IMG/VR virus record: IMGVR_UViG_3300034957_000020 | Location: 1 to 29,529 of that record | Length of the DNA stretch: 29,529 nt | Reading direction: 5' to 3' (one strand) | DNA from: a virus | Part shown: piece after piece, positions 13,490 through 22,060 of the stretch | Position numbering within the stretch: the first letter of the stretch is position 1 | Layout of the letters: each line of letters opens with the position of its first letter | Position numbers and translations under genes: made by a program | Notes under the pieces: model-generated | Seen by the model: the letters and a program-made list of their open reading frames with translations, nothing else | Told to the model about the DNA's origin: nothing | Database searches by the model: none

Positions 13490-16003
13490 ATGGCGGACAT
13501 CGTCAGCATCGTCGTCCAGGTCCGCGACGCCACGCAGACCGGCATCGCTGCGGTGAACGCCTCCCTGGAGCGGTTCACCAAGGACGCCGGCGGGATGCGG
13601 GCGGCCGCGCTGAGCCTGGCCCCGGCGTTGATCCCGATCGCGGCGGCTGCGGCCCCGATCGTGGCGACCGCGGGGGCTGCTGCGGTGGCGGTGGGGGCGT
13701 TCGGCGCGGCGGTCATCCCGCAGATCGGGGCGATGTCGGACGCCGCGAAGGCCGAGGAGAAGTACACCGACGCCGTCGACAAGTACGGCAAGTCCAGCAA
13801 GCAGGCGACACAGGCGGAGACCGCCTACCTCAGTCAGGTGCAGAAGCTGCCGCCGGCGACACGGCAGGCTGCGGCGGCGTTGACGATCCTGAAGGACCAG
13901 TACAAGGGCTGGTCCGACTCGCTGGCGGCCGACACGATGCCGGTCGCCATCAAGTCGTTCGCCGTGTTCGGGGCGCTCTTCCCCAAGCTGACACCGCTGG
14001 TGAAGGGTGCGAGCACCGAACTCAACCGCCTGATGACGCTCGCCGCCGGAGGCATCCAGTCCTCCAGCTTCGACCGGTTCATGGATCGGTTCGACACCTT
14101 CGCGTCCGGGTCCCTGAAGAAGGTCACGGACGGCATCGTGCACCTGACCCGGACCCTGGACACCGGGCAGATCAGCAGCGGCATCGGCCAGTTCATGGAG
14201 TACGCCCGGTCCAACGGGCCCGCGGTCGGCGACACCCTGAAGGCGCTCGCTCAGGCTCTCACGCATCTGCTGGTGGCCAGCTCTGACGTGGGTGTGGGGA
14301 TGCTCCAGGTCGTCAACGCCCTGGCGCACCTGGTGGCAGCCGTCCCGACCGGGCTGATCACCACGCTGATGCAGGTGGCGATCGGGATGAAGGCCGTGCG
14401 CCTCGCCGGGGCCGGATTCGGTCTGGCCGTGACCGGCATCGCCGCGCTCCGTGCGGAGATCGTCGCCGTGGCGACAGCGTCGGTCGGCGCGACGGGCGTG
14501 ATGGGCACGCTGCGCGCGGCGGTGGCCGCGCTGTCCACGACGGCGAAGGTCGGCCTTGCGGTGACGGGCATCGGCCTGCTGGTGGCCGCGCTGGTGTCCC
14601 TGTCGAGCGTGGGGAAGTCGGCGCCGCCGGACATCGACCGCATGACCAGCGCGATCGGACAGCTTGGCAGCACCGGCAAGGTCACGGGCGAAGCGGCGCG
14701 GGTGTTCGGCAAGGATCTGGACGGCCTGTCCGAGGCGCTGCGCGGCCTGGCCCGGCCGTCGGGCCTGGATCAGGTGCAGCAGTTCCTCACCTCGCTGGTC
14801 GGCATGGACTCGACGCCGGTCGCGAAGTGGAAGGAAGACCTCGACGCCGCCGACAAGGCCTTGGCCAACCTCGTCAAGGACGGCAAGGCCGACCTCGCGG
14901 CGTCCGCGTTCGACCTCATGGCGAAGAACGCCGAGAAGAACGGGCTGACCGTCGGCGAGCTGGGCAGCAAGCTCGACGACTACAAGTCTGCCCTTGCCGA
15001 TCAGGCCTTCGAGCAGCAGCTCGCAGCCCAGTCGATGGGTCTGTTCGGCGAGCAGGCCCAGCAGGTCAAGGCCAAGCTCGACACCCAGAAGCAGAGCGCC
15101 GACGGGCTGCGCCAGGCGATCCAGGCATTGAACGACGTCAACCGCGCGGGCCTGTCGGGAATGATCGGGTTCGAGGCGGCCATCGACGCCGCCACCAAGG
15201 CCGCGAAGGAGAACGCGGGACAGCTCCACATGACCGGCGGGCAGCTCGATCTGAACAGCGAGAAGTCCCGCAACGCGGCCACCGCGTTGAACGACCTCGC
15301 GGCGAAGACCGACGAGGCCGCGGCGAGCGCCCGCGACTCCGGCCAGTCGTGGGCGCAGGTCAACGAGATCTACGAGCGGGGCCGGCAGCAGCTCATCAAG
15401 AACGCCGAGCAGATGGGCCTCACCAAGCAGCAGGCCGCGGCCCTCGCCAACCAGATCATGGGCACACCGAACAAGACGGCGTTCCTGCGCGGCAACCTTG
15501 AAGATCTCCAAGCGAAGCTCAACAGCGCGAAGGCGCAGTTGGCCAGCGTCCCGCCGTCCAAGCGCGCCGACCTGCTCGCGAACATCTCCGACCTGGAACG
15601 GAAGATCGCAGCGGCGAAGTCCCAGCTGAACAGCCTCGACGGTCGTACCGCGAGCACCTACGTCACCACCTACTACCGCTCCGACGGAGCCTCCTTCCTG
15701 GGCGCCTCCGGCCGGTTCGCGCACGGCGGTGTCGTCGGCGCGGCCGGCGGCGGCCCGCGCTCGCGCCGCACCCTGGTCGGCGAGCACGGGCCGGAGATCG
15801 TGGACCTCGCGCCGGGCTCCCGGGTGCGCTCCAACCCGGACACGCGCCGCATGCTCGCCGGCGGTGGGGGCGGCGGTGCCGCCGTTGTCCACCTGGAGAT
15901 CAACTCGGGTGGGTCGCAGCTCGACGACTTCCTCGTCGAACTACTCCGCAAGGCCGTCCGCGTACGCGGCGGCGACGTCCAACTCGTCCTCGGACAGGGG
16001 TGA
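13490..16003 (+). CDS. Tape measure protein
   Basis: GGGAGGTG precedes ATG 13490. At 837 residues it is among the longest genes in the window and follows the chaperone pair. It starts MADIVSIVVQVRDAT and soon has a long hydrophobic stretch (residues about 38-82, rich in Ala, Val and Ile), with further hydrophobic segments around 280-370. These may act in DNA entry through the host membrane. Long Ala/Gln/Lys helices and coiled coils fill the middle. The Gly-rich C-terminus holds GEHGPEIVDLAPGSRVR, a typical tape-measure ending. Its length suggests a tail of very roughly 125 nm at 1.5 angstrom per residue. The stop overlaps the next GTG. Confidence 0.93.
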   Translation: MADIVSIVVQVRDATQTGIAAVNASLERFTKDAGGMRAAALSLAPALIPIAAAAAPIVATAGAAAVAVGAFGAAVIPQIGAMSDAAKAEEKYTDAVDKYGKSSKQATQAETAYLSQVQKLPPATRQAAAALTILKDQYKGWSDSLAADTMPVAIKSFAVFGALFPKLTPLVKGASTELNRLMTLAAGGIQSSSFDRFMDRFDTFASGSLKKVTDGIVHLTRTLDTGQISSGIGQFMEYARSNGPAVGDTLKALAQALTHLLVASSDVGVGMLQVVNALAHLVAAVPTGLITTLMQVAIGMKAVRLAGAGFGLAVTGIAALRAEIVAVATASVGATGVMGTLRAAVAALSTTAKVGLAVTGIGLLVAALVSLSSVGKSAPPDIDRMTSAIGQLGSTGKVTGEAARVFGKDLDGLSEALRGLARPSGLDQVQQFLTSLVGMDSTPVAKWKEDLDAADKALANLVKDGKADLAASAFDLMAKNAEKNGLTVGELGSKLDDYKSALADQAFEQQLAAQSMGLFGEQAQQVKAKLDTQKQSADGLRQAIQALNDVNRAGLSGMIGFEAAIDAATKAAKENAGQLHMTGGQLDLNSEKSRNAATALNDLAAKTDEAAASARDSGQSWAQVNEIYERGRQQLIKNAEQMGLTKQQAAALANQIMGTPNKTAFLRGNLEDLQAKLNSAKAQLASVPPSKRADLLANISDLERKIAAAKSQLNSLDGRTASTYVTTYYRSDGASFLGASGRFAHGGVVGAAGGGPRSRRTLVGEHGPEIVDLAPGSRVRSNPDTRRMLAGGGGGGAAVVHLEINSGGSQLDDFLVELLRKAVRVRGGDVQLVLGQG

Positions 16004-18780
16004 TCGGCGTGGCCTTCCCACAGACCCCGCTCAGCATCAAGGCCGAGCTCTACCTCAACGGCGCCTGGACCGACATCACCTCCGACGTGTATGCCCGCGA
16101 CCAGATCCGCATCACCCGCGGCCGGGCCGACGAGGGACGCCAGGCCGACGCCGGGCGCTGCGCCCTGACCTTGAACAACCGGCTGGGCAAGTACTCGCCC
16201 CGCAACCCGACGGGCCCCTACTACGGGCAGATCGGCCGGAACACTCCCATCAGGGTGAGCGTCAACACGGGCGTCTCCTATCTCGCCATGACCGGCGGGG
16301 ATCTCTTCGGTGTCGGGGCCAGCACCCCGGACACAGCGGCCCTGGACGTCACGGGCGACATCGACGTCCGCATCGACGCCACGCTGGACAACTGGGTCAC
16401 GGACTCCACCACCGACCTCAGCACCGCCGTTGACCTCTGCGGCAAGGCCACCACGGTCGGCAATCAGAGATCCTGGTTCCTTCAGCAGCGCAACGGAAAG
16501 CTGCATTTCGAGTGGTCGACCGACGGCACGAACGCCATCGAGGTGAACGGCACGCAGTCCCTTCCGGTCCCGCTCAGCCGGCGCCTCGCCGTCCGGGCCA
16601 CGCTGGACGTCAACAACGGGGCGGGCGGCTACACGGTCGCCTTCTACACCGCCCCGACGATCGCGGGGCCGTGGACGCAGCTGGAGCAGATCGTCACTAC
16701 GTCCGGCACCACCAGCATCTTCAACTCGACTGCATCCCTGCGCGCCGGTGAGGGCTCCAACCTTGCGTTCACCAACCCCATTGGAGCCATTCACGCCTTC
16801 GAGCTGCGCAACGGCATCGCCGGGTCCGTGGTGGCGAACCCGGACTTCACCATCCAGACGCCCGGCGCCACCTCGTTCGTCGATGCCGCCGGCCTCACCT
16901 GGACCGTCGGCACCGACACCACGATCAGCAACCGCAAGGTCCGCTTCACGGGTGAAGTGCCCGCGTGGCCCGTCAAGGCGGACGCCAGCGGCCGTGACGT
17001 CTACACCCAGATCGAAGCGGCCGGAATCCTGCGGCGTCTGGGGCAGGGCGCCTCACCGCTCCAGTCTGCGATGCGACGCGAGTTCGGCAACACGGCACGC
17101 ACCAACATCATCGCCTACTGGCCGTGCGAAGACGGGAATTCCGCAACCTCCTTCGCCTCGGCCCACGCCGGTGAATCCTCCATGACCATCACCGGGTCAG
17201 TGAATTCCGCCTCGTACACCGGCTGGCCCGCGTCCGACGCACTCCCCACGTTCAGCAGCGGTGTTTCCGGAGTGCGCGGCAACGTGCCTACCTACGCGGC
17301 AACTGATTACGCCTTCCTGCGGGTCTTCGTGGCTGTACCCAATGCCGTGGCGTCCACACTCCGGCTGATGTCGGTCAATGCCACCGGCACGGCACGCACG
17401 TGGTCGCTGTATCTCGACACCAGCGGCAACCTGACACTGAAGACGTACGACGTCGATCGCGCGGAGATTGCCAGTTCCGCCGTGTTGCTCACAGGTCTCA
17501 ACGGAGTATCACGTCAGCTCGCTCTGGAACTGACCCGCAGCGGATCAGACATCTCCTGGACCGTCATCTCCTTCTGGGTAGACGGCAGCTTCAACAGCAC
17601 GGCGTTCTCCGGCACCGTTACGGGGCGCACCATCGGCATCGTCACCTCGGTTCTCATGGGGGAAGACGGCGGCCTCGACGGCGTCGCGTTCGGCCACATC
17701 GCGGTCGCCAACAGCAACACGGCCTACAGCAACACCGCCAACGCCATGGTCGGTTGGACCGGTGAGACAGGGCCGGCGCGGATCGTGCGGCTCGCCGCAG
17801 AGGAAACCGTGCCGGTCGTGGTGAACCGGGTGGGTGACGAACGCCTCGGCCCTCAGCGCAGCAACACCCTCGTCGCACTGATGCAGGAAGCCGCGGCCAC
17901 GGACCACGGGATTCTCGTCGAGGCCCGCGATTCAGCATCGCTCGCCTACCGCAGCCGAGCCCAGCTCTACAACCAGCCCGTGGCAGCCACCCTCAACTAC
18001 ACGACCAAAGGCAACGTGGCGCCCCCGCTGGAGCCCGTCGACGACGACCAGCAGGTACGTAACGACGTCACGGTCACCCGCACGGGCGGCAGCTGGGGCC
18101 GCTATCAGCAGCTCACCGGCCCCCTGTCGGTGAACGCCCCGCCCAACGGCGTCGGCCGCTACCCGGATGCTCCGTCACTATCGCTGTACGCCGACACGCA
18201 GGCCGTCCAGCACGCCAGCTGGCTGGTCCACCTCGGCACCGTCGACGAGGCCCGCTATCCCGTGGTCAACGTCCGCCTCCAGGCTGCCACGTCCCTGATC
18301 GAGGCGGTGGCCGCGCTGGACTCCGGCAGCCGCTTGCAGATCACCAATCCGTCCAGCAAGTTCCCGCCCGGAACCATCGACCTGCTGGTGCAGGGCTACA
18401 CCGAGGTCCTGGCGCAGTACGCGTGGGAGGTGCAGTTCAACTGCACCCCGGCCAGCCCGTACACGGTCGGCGTGGTCGACGACTCAGTGCTGGGGCGCGC
18501 CGATACGGACGGCTCACAGCTCAGCTCGGGGGTGACGTCGTCCGCGACGTCGATGAGCGTGGCCGTGACCGCGGGCCCGTTGTGGGTGACGACCGCCTCG
18601 AACCCTGGCGAGTTCCCGTTCGACGTGCTCGTCGGCGGCGAGCGGATGACGGTCACAGCGATCAGTGGCGGCAGCAGCCCGCAGACGTTCACCGTCACCC
18701 GTTCGGTGAACGGCGTCGTCAAAGCCCAGACCAGCGGCACCGTTGTGCGGCTGTTCCAGCCAACCGTCGTAGCCCTGTAA
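16000..18780 (+). CDS. Large distal tail / tip protein with lectin-like domains
   Basis: GTGA overlap at 16000 (a second GTG at 16009 is an alternative start). The 926-residue product opens like distal tail proteins (LSIKAELYLNGAWTDIT, DQIRITRGRADEG). Residues about 120-290 resemble a LamG/concanavalin sandwich (ATLDNWV, SWFLQQRNGKLHFEW), and a second such region at about 368-590 starts IIAYWPCEDG. A baseplate-like part follows. The C-terminal ~85 residues hold a VLVGGERMTVT unit (ERM at 881-883) related to the units in the connector at 9463. It probably sits at the tail tip and meets host surface glycans; that role is inferred. Confidence 0.8.
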   Translation: MIGVAFPQTPLSIKAELYLNGAWTDITSDVYARDQIRITRGRADEGRQADAGRCALTLNNRLGKYSPRNPTGPYYGQIGRNTPIRVSVNTGVSYLAMTGGDLFGVGASTPDTAALDVTGDIDVRIDATLDNWVTDSTTDLSTAVDLCGKATTVGNQRSWFLQQRNGKLHFEWSTDGTNAIEVNGTQSLPVPLSRRLAVRATLDVNNGAGGYTVAFYTAPTIAGPWTQLEQIVTTSGTTSIFNSTASLRAGEGSNLAFTNPIGAIHAFELRNGIAGSVVANPDFTIQTPGATSFVDAAGLTWTVGTDTTISNRKVRFTGEVPAWPVKADASGRDVYTQIEAAGILRRLGQGASPLQSAMRREFGNTARTNIIAYWPCEDGNSATSFASAHAGESSMTITGSVNSASYTGWPASDALPTFSSGVSGVRGNVPTYAATDYAFLRVFVAVPNAVASTLRLMSVNATGTARTWSLYLDTSGNLTLKTYDVDRAEIASSAVLLTGLNGVSRQLALELTRSGSDISWTVISFWVDGSFNSTAFSGTVTGRTIGIVTSVLMGEDGGLDGVAFGHIAVANSNTAYSNTANAMVGWTGETGPARIVRLAAEETVPVVVNRVGDERLGPQRSNTLVALMQEAAATDHGILVEARDSASLAYRSRAQLYNQPVAATLNYTTKGNVAPPLEPVDDDQQVRNDVTVTRTGGSWGRYQQLTGPLSVNAPPNGVGRYPDAPSLSLYADTQAVQHASWLVHLGTVDEARYPVVNVRLQAATSLIEAVAALDSGSRLQITNPSSKFPPGTIDLLVQGYTEVLAQYAWEVQFNCTPASPYTVGVVDDSVLGRADTDGSQLSSGVTSSATSMSVAVTAGPLWVTTASNPGEFPFDVLVGGERMTVTAISGGSSPQTFTVTRSVNGVVKAQTSGTVVRLFQPTVVAL

Positions 18781-18790
18781 GGAGGCACCT

Positions 18791-19267
18791 GTGACCGACT
18801 GGCTCGCCGGGATGACCATCACCGCCGCCCGGCTGCTCAACGACGCCGGGCAGTGGACTACCTACACGCCCACGTGGACCAGTTCCGGGGGCGCCGCACC
18901 ATCCCTCGGCAACGGCACGCTGGAGGGCGAGTACTCCCTCAACGGGGACACCTGCACGGCGAGGGTCTCTCTCATCGGCGGCTCTACCACCACCTGGGGC
19001 GGCGGGCAGCATCGTTTCGCGCTGCCGTTCACCGCCGCCAGCCTGGGCAACGCCAACTTCCACTGGACCGGTTCGGCGATCGGGACCGACGCAGGCACCG
19101 CGTACTACCCAGGGGTCAGCCGGATCTTCAGCGGCGGCACGTTCATGATGCCGCTCGGCCCCACGACGTCGACAGGGTCGACGCCCGGCGAGTGGAACGC
19201 TACGAGGCCATTCACCTGGGGAAATGGCGACTATCTCAGCCTGGAAATCACGTACAAGCCTGCATAG
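18791..19267 (+). CDS. Minor tail / receptor-side protein (158 aa)
   Basis: GTG at 18791 lies just after AAGGAGG. The 158-residue product starts with a helix (DWLAGMTITAARLLNDAGQ) and then reads TTYTPTWTSSGGAAPSLGNG, a turn-and-strand pattern that I know from short actinophage tail proteins of the 'YTPTWT' type. The rest is beta-rich with many Thr, Gly and Trp residues (RVSLIGGSTTTWGGGQHRF). It probably sits at the tail tip with the preceding large protein. It is the last virion gene before lysis. No enzymatic residues are seen. Confidence 0.7.
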   Translation: MTDWLAGMTITAARLLNDAGQWTTYTPTWTSSGGAAPSLGNGTLEGEYSLNGDTCTARVSLIGGSTTTWGGGQHRFALPFTAASLGNANFHWTGSAIGTDAGTAYYPGVSRIFSGGTFMMPLGPTTSTGSTPGEWNATRPFTWGNGDYLSLEITYKPA

Positions 19268-19281
19268 GAAGGAGGCGCACG

Positions 19282-20112
19282 ATGCCAACTCCGCAGTGGA
19301 AGCGCCTCGTTGACGAGGTGATGGCCGTCCCCGAGAAGATCTACGAGGGATGGAACAGCACGGACGGCTGGGACAACGACAACGAGTTCGGCCGCGAGTT
19401 CGGCGAGAACGGCGTTGCCTGGTGCGTCATCTTCGACTGGGTGATGTACTCCCGCACCGGGCTGGCCTCGATCGTGCCGAAGGTCGACAACACCGACGTG
19501 TTCTCCAACTGGGCCAAGCAGCGCGGCCAGTGGAGCGAGTACCCCAGCGTCGGGGCGTGGGTCAACTTCGGCGACGGCGCCCACACCGAAATCGTCACGG
19601 GGTTCGACGCCGCCACCGTGTACACCAAGGGCGGCAACTCGGTGAAGGCCGGCAGCACGGACGCCGGCCAGGGCAACGGCGTCTGGTCACACGCCACCGC
19701 CCGCCGCGCCGTACGTGTCACCGGCTACTTCGCGCCCCGCTTCCCGGACGGCTTCTGCCCGCCGACCGCCGACCCCAACGACCCGCGCGGCGGCAGTGCC
19801 GTCACCTCATGGCGCTGGTCGGGCCCTTCACCCATCGAGGAGGACACCATGCCCGAACCCGTAGACCTGTGGGCCTACAAGAACAAGGACGACGAGGCCG
19901 CGGCCCGCAAGGCGTCCGGCGGCAAGACCGGCATCCCCGACGCCTACGGCTACCTCGTCAACACGGCCCGGAAGGTCGACGCCCTCACCGCCACCGGCCT
20001 CACCGACGCACAAGTCCAGGCGATCGCCGACCGCATCGCCACCCACCCCACCCTCGTCAACGCGATCGCCGCGGCCGTCGCCGCGAACATCGCCGGCCGC
20101 CTCGAAAACTAG
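19282..20112 (+). CDS. Endolysin with N-terminal CHAP domain
   Basis: AAGGAGG lies six bases before ATG 19282. Residues about 25-160 form a CHAP amidase/peptidase: the catalytic cysteine is C48 (NGVAWCVIFDW) and the histidine H101 (DGAHTEIVTGFD), with E103 following. N-terminal residues have no signal peptide, so export would need the holin. It cuts peptidoglycan at the end of infection. The linker (about 161-189) is Pro/Gly-rich. The C-terminal 87 residues (MPEPVDLWAYKNKDDE ... AAAVAANIAGRLEN) look like a small helical wall-binding or oligomerising module. An internal ATG with an ideal ribosome site begins exactly at this module. Confidence 0.88.
   Translation: MPTPQWKRLVDEVMAVPEKIYEGWNSTDGWDNDNEFGREFGENGVAWCVIFDWVMYSRTGLASIVPKVDNTDVFSNWAKQRGQWSEYPSVGAWVNFGDGAHTEIVTGFDAATVYTKGGNSVKAGSTDAGQGNGVWSHATARRAVRVTGYFAPRFPDGFCPPTADPNDPRGGSAVTSWRWSGPSPIEEDTMPEPVDLWAYKNKDDEAAARKASGGKTGIPDAYGYLVNTARKVDALTATGLTDAQVQAIADRIATHPTLVNAIAAAVAANIAGRLEN
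19837..19851 (+). promoter_or_regulatory. Internal ribosome site and start inside the endolysin gene
   Basis: GAGGAGG (19837-19843) lies five bases before an in-frame ATG (19849-19851, residue 190). Translation from here would give an 87-residue C-terminal protein ending at the same stop, 20112. The site falls on the boundary between the CHAP part plus linker and the C-terminal module. Confidence 0.6.
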
Positions 20113-20121
20113 GAGCCCGTC

Positions 20122-20448
20122 ATGCAGGTTCAACTCAACAACGCGTACTGGCTGGGCCTCGCGATCAGCGTGGCCCTGCCGGTCCTGGTCGGCCTGGTCA
20201 CCACCCGCATCACCCACGCCGGGATCAAGGCCGTCCTGCTGCTGCTCCTGTCGGCTGCCAACGGCTTCCTCGTCGAGGCGACCGGCCCGCACCCGTCCGG
20301 GTACAGCGTCGGCACCGCAGTCGTCCTGTGGGCCGTCTCCTTCGCCACCGGCGTCCTGTCCCACTTCGGCCTGTGGAAGCCCACCGGGGTCTCCGGCCGG
20401 GCGCAGGACAGCCTTGTGACTGCCGGCTCGCGGCCGTCGGCAGTGTAG
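20122..20448 (+). CDS. Holin
   Basis: AGGAG overlaps the endolysin stop. The 108-residue product has three hydrophobic helices at about 9-27, 34-52 and 63-82, and a basic/polar C-terminus (KPTGVSGRAQDS). Size, three segments and position directly after the endolysin are typical of actinophage holins, which form pores to release or activate the lysin at a set time. No family-specific residue is diagnostic, so the call rests on topology and location. The next membrane gene starts at the base after the stop. Confidence 0.8.
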   Translation: MQVQLNNAYWLGLAISVALPVLVGLVTTRITHAGIKAVLLLLLSAANGFLVEATGPHPSGYSVGTAVVLWAVSFATGVLSHFGLWKPTGVSGRAQDSLVTAGSRPSAV

Positions 20449-20907
20449 ATGCCACGCCGTCTGCTGCGACCCCCGATGCGCCTGCTGCGCCGGCTGGCCC
20501 GGCAGCTGGGCCGCCGCGGCGCGTGTCTGCTGTCCTACGGCATCGTCTGGGCAGTCATCGGCTACGGGCAGCTGATCTCCCCGCAGGTCGACCAGCGCGG
20601 CCTGACGATGCTCCTGAGCGTCATGCCGCTGCATGCCTGGGGCTGGTGCTGGATCGCCGCCGGCGCCGTTGCCGGGGTGTCGGCGTTCGCGAAACAGGGC
20701 TTCGACTGGGCCGGGTTCTTCGCCCTGCCGCTCCTCGCGTTCGCCTGGATGCTGTCCTACCTGGTGGCCTGGTGGCCGCTGGACGTGTTCCCCCGTGGGT
20801 GGGTGGCGGCCGGGGTATACGGCGCGCTCGCCGTCCCGGTGCTCGTGGTGGCCGGATGGTCGGAGCCGCCCCGGCGCAAGAGAGTGGGCCCGCCCTATGA
20901 GTCCTGA
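20449..20907 (+). CDS. Four-helix membrane protein of the lysis cassette
   Basis: ATG 20449 directly follows the holin stop, so translation is probably by re-initiation. The 152-residue product has a very basic N-terminus (residues 3-23 hold ten Arg) and four hydrophobic segments at about 25-42, 61-80, 87-109 and 117-136, then a basic tail (PPRRKR). It is tryptophan-rich. It could be a second holin, an antiholin or a regulator of lysis timing. Its family is not recognised and there is no catalytic motif. Confidence 0.65.
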   Translation: MPRRLLRPPMRLLRRLARQLGRRGACLLSYGIVWAVIGYGQLISPQVDQRGLTMLLSVMPLHAWGWCWIAAGAVAGVSAFAKQGFDWAGFFALPLLAFAWMLSYLVAWWPLDVFPRGWVAAGVYGALAVPVLVVAGWSEPPRRKRVGPPYES

Positions 20908-21253
20908 CGCCATCGCCTCCGTCGTGGCGGCCGTCGCCACCGGCGGATTCGCCGCGTGGGGAGCCCGCTCGGCGCGCCGTACCAAGCGGCAGGAGCGGCG
21001 GGACGACTTCACCGCGGTGACCGACCGGATGGAGCGGGACATCGCCCGCCAGGACCAGCGGATCGACGAGCTGGAGACCGAGTCGGCCGACCAGCGCAAA
21101 CGCCTGTCCGGACAGGAGTACACGATCCGCTACCTGATCACATGGGTGCGGGACCTCGTCGGGTACATCCGCCTCCAGAAGCTGGAGCCCCCGGTGCCCC
21201 GTCAGCCGATGCCTACCGAGGTGCGCCAGTACATGGACGACATCGGCGCGTGA
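20897..21253 (+). CDS. Membrane-anchored coiled-coil protein, possible holin-like or spanin-like lysis factor
   Basis: It overlaps the previous gene by 11 bases. The 118-residue product has one N-terminal membrane helix (residues 2-22, DAIASVVAAVATGGFAAWG), then basic residues (RSARRTKRQERR) and a heptad-rich helix (about 30-72, DRMERDIARQDQRIDELE). The end is Pro-rich. XhlA-type hemolysin-like or Rz-like proteins share this layout of one anchor plus a coiled coil. In a Gram-positive host, it may regulate the holin or span to the wall. It is the last + strand gene of the late run and is followed by hairpins. Confidence 0.65.
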   Translation: MSPDAIASVVAAVATGGFAAWGARSARRTKRQERRDDFTAVTDRMERDIARQDQRIDELETESADQRKRLSGQEYTIRYLITWVRDLVGYIRLQKLEPPVPRQPMPTEVRQYMDDIGA

Positions 21254-21263
21254 GAACTGGAGT

Positions 21264-21290
21264 GCCCGCCAATCGGCGGACGGCGGGGGC
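21264..21290 (+). terminator. Hairpin just after the late operon
   Basis: CCCGCC (21265-21270) pairs with GGCGGG (21282-21287), with flanking G and C residues adding a bulged pair. The T-rich TTCTTG follows at once. This is the nearest thing to a classical intrinsic terminator in the window and it closes the run of coupled + strand genes. Confidence 0.6.
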
Positions 21291-21324
21291 TTCTTGCTGT
21301 CACCATGCGGGCGGGAGCTGGAGC

Positions 21325-21356
21325 AACGCCCGGCCGGTCCCTAACGGCCGGGCGTT
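21325..21356. terminator. Bidirectional hairpin between convergent genes
   Basis: AACGCCCGGCCG (21325-21336) and CGGCCGGGCGTT (21345-21356) pair perfectly over 12 bp around the 8-base loop GTCCCTAA. It lies six bases beyond the stop of the leftward gene at 21363 and after the late operon, so it can stop transcription from both sides (the AA/TT ends give short T-runs either way). Confidence 0.85.
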
Positions 21357-21362
21357 CGTGCG

Positions 21363-21692
21363 TCACGCCTCCAGCACGCCGAGCTCCCTGTCGGGCCGGC
21401 AGTACGGGCACGCCTTGATGCCCTCGGCGAGCGCGGCCAGGGCCTGCACGCGAGTGAGGGCCTTGGGTGCGTAGGCCATGCCACAGTCCCCGAGGTGGAC
21501 GCCGTCGGGGCGGCTGGTCTTGCCAAGTCGCAGGTGGCCGAGGACCCAGTCGGGCACCGGGAGCGGGGTGCGGCGGGCGGCGGCCTCGCGGTGCTCCTCG
21601 GCCTGGATCCAGCCGTCGACCTTCGCCAGCTCCTGGAGGAGGTAGCGGCGCAGGAAGTGCAGCTGCGCGAGCCGCGGCGACAGGTCGGTCAC
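21363..21692 (-). CDS. DUF6233-like protein
   Basis: A GTG start at 21692-21690 overlaps the upstream stop (GTGA), giving 109 residues. The order of motifs matches the Streptomyces DUF6233 type as I know it: an N-terminal helix (LHFLRRYLLQELAKVDGWI), PDWVLGHLRLG, then VHLGDCGMA with cysteine, and at the end ALAALAEGIKACPYCRPDRELG. The three cysteines (one in GDC, two in CPYC) may bind a metal. The function of the family is unknown to me. It is the second gene of a leftward pair, translated after the protein at 21946, and it ends at a bidirectional hairpin. Confidence 0.8.
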   Translation of the reverse strand: MTDLSPRLAQLHFLRRYLLQELAKVDGWIQAEEHREAAARRTPLPVPDWVLGHLRLGKTSRPDGVHLGDCGMAYAPKALTRVQALAALAEGIKACPYCRPDRELGVLEA

Positions 21693-21946
21693 CGGAAGTC
21701 CCGCAGGGTCATCGTGGCCTCGTTCCACCAGTACCAGCCGGTGCGGGTGCCGTCGGGGAGGGCGGGCCACAGGGCGAGATCGTAGGCGCGGCGGCCGTCG
21801 GCGGTGTCGTAGTGGTTCATGGCGACGGCCCGGTAGCGGCGGCCGGTGATCCACAGGTTGAGGGCGACGACCTCGCGGTCGGTGTAGGGGTGCACGGGCG
21901 TGGCAGGGTCCGGGGGTGGGGCCGGGGACGCGTCACGTTCGTGCAT
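21689..21946 (-). CDS. Small hypothetical protein paired with the DUF6233-like gene (85 aa)
   Basis: ATG at 21946-21944 begins seven bases after a TACACT box, so the message is probably leaderless; no ribosome site is present. An upstream TTG at 21991 is in frame but lies upstream of the promoter core. The product has a Pro-rich start (SPAPPPDPATPVHPYT), then a strand-rich core with WITGRRYRAVAMNHYDTAD and DGTRTGWYWWNEATMTLRDF. The tryptophan and tyrosine-rich end suggests a small globular domain. It is co-transcribed with the DUF6233-like gene. I do not recognise the family. Confidence 0.65.
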   Translation of the reverse strand: MHERDASPAPPPDPATPVHPYTDREVVALNLWITGRRYRAVAMNHYDTADGRRAYDLALWPALPDGTRTGWYWWNEATMTLRDFR

Positions 21947-21953
21947 GTGTTCG

Positions 21954-21983
21954 AGTGTAGTGACGTGCGTCGATCCTGGCCAA
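21954..21983 (-). promoter_or_regulatory. Promoter of the leftward DUF6233 pair
   Basis: On the minus strand TTGGCC (21983-21978) and TACACT (21959-21954) are separated by 18 bp. The ATG follows after seven bases (21953-21947), so the transcript would start at or next to the start codon. TTGGCC also occurs as the -35 of the promoter at 24944. Confidence 0.6.
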
Positions 21984-22060
21984 AGGATCAACAGGCACTG
22001 TCAGTGGCTCCGGCTACCGTGGCCTCATCCCATCCGAGCTGCTGGCGCTCCTCGGAACCC

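Noticed and set aside
13379-15892. 837-codon open frame on the minus strand opposite the tape measure gene
   Set aside because: Its sequence is the usual Arg/Gly/Asp-rich mirror of a GC-rich gene, without a ribosome site; the + strand frame has clear tape-measure features.
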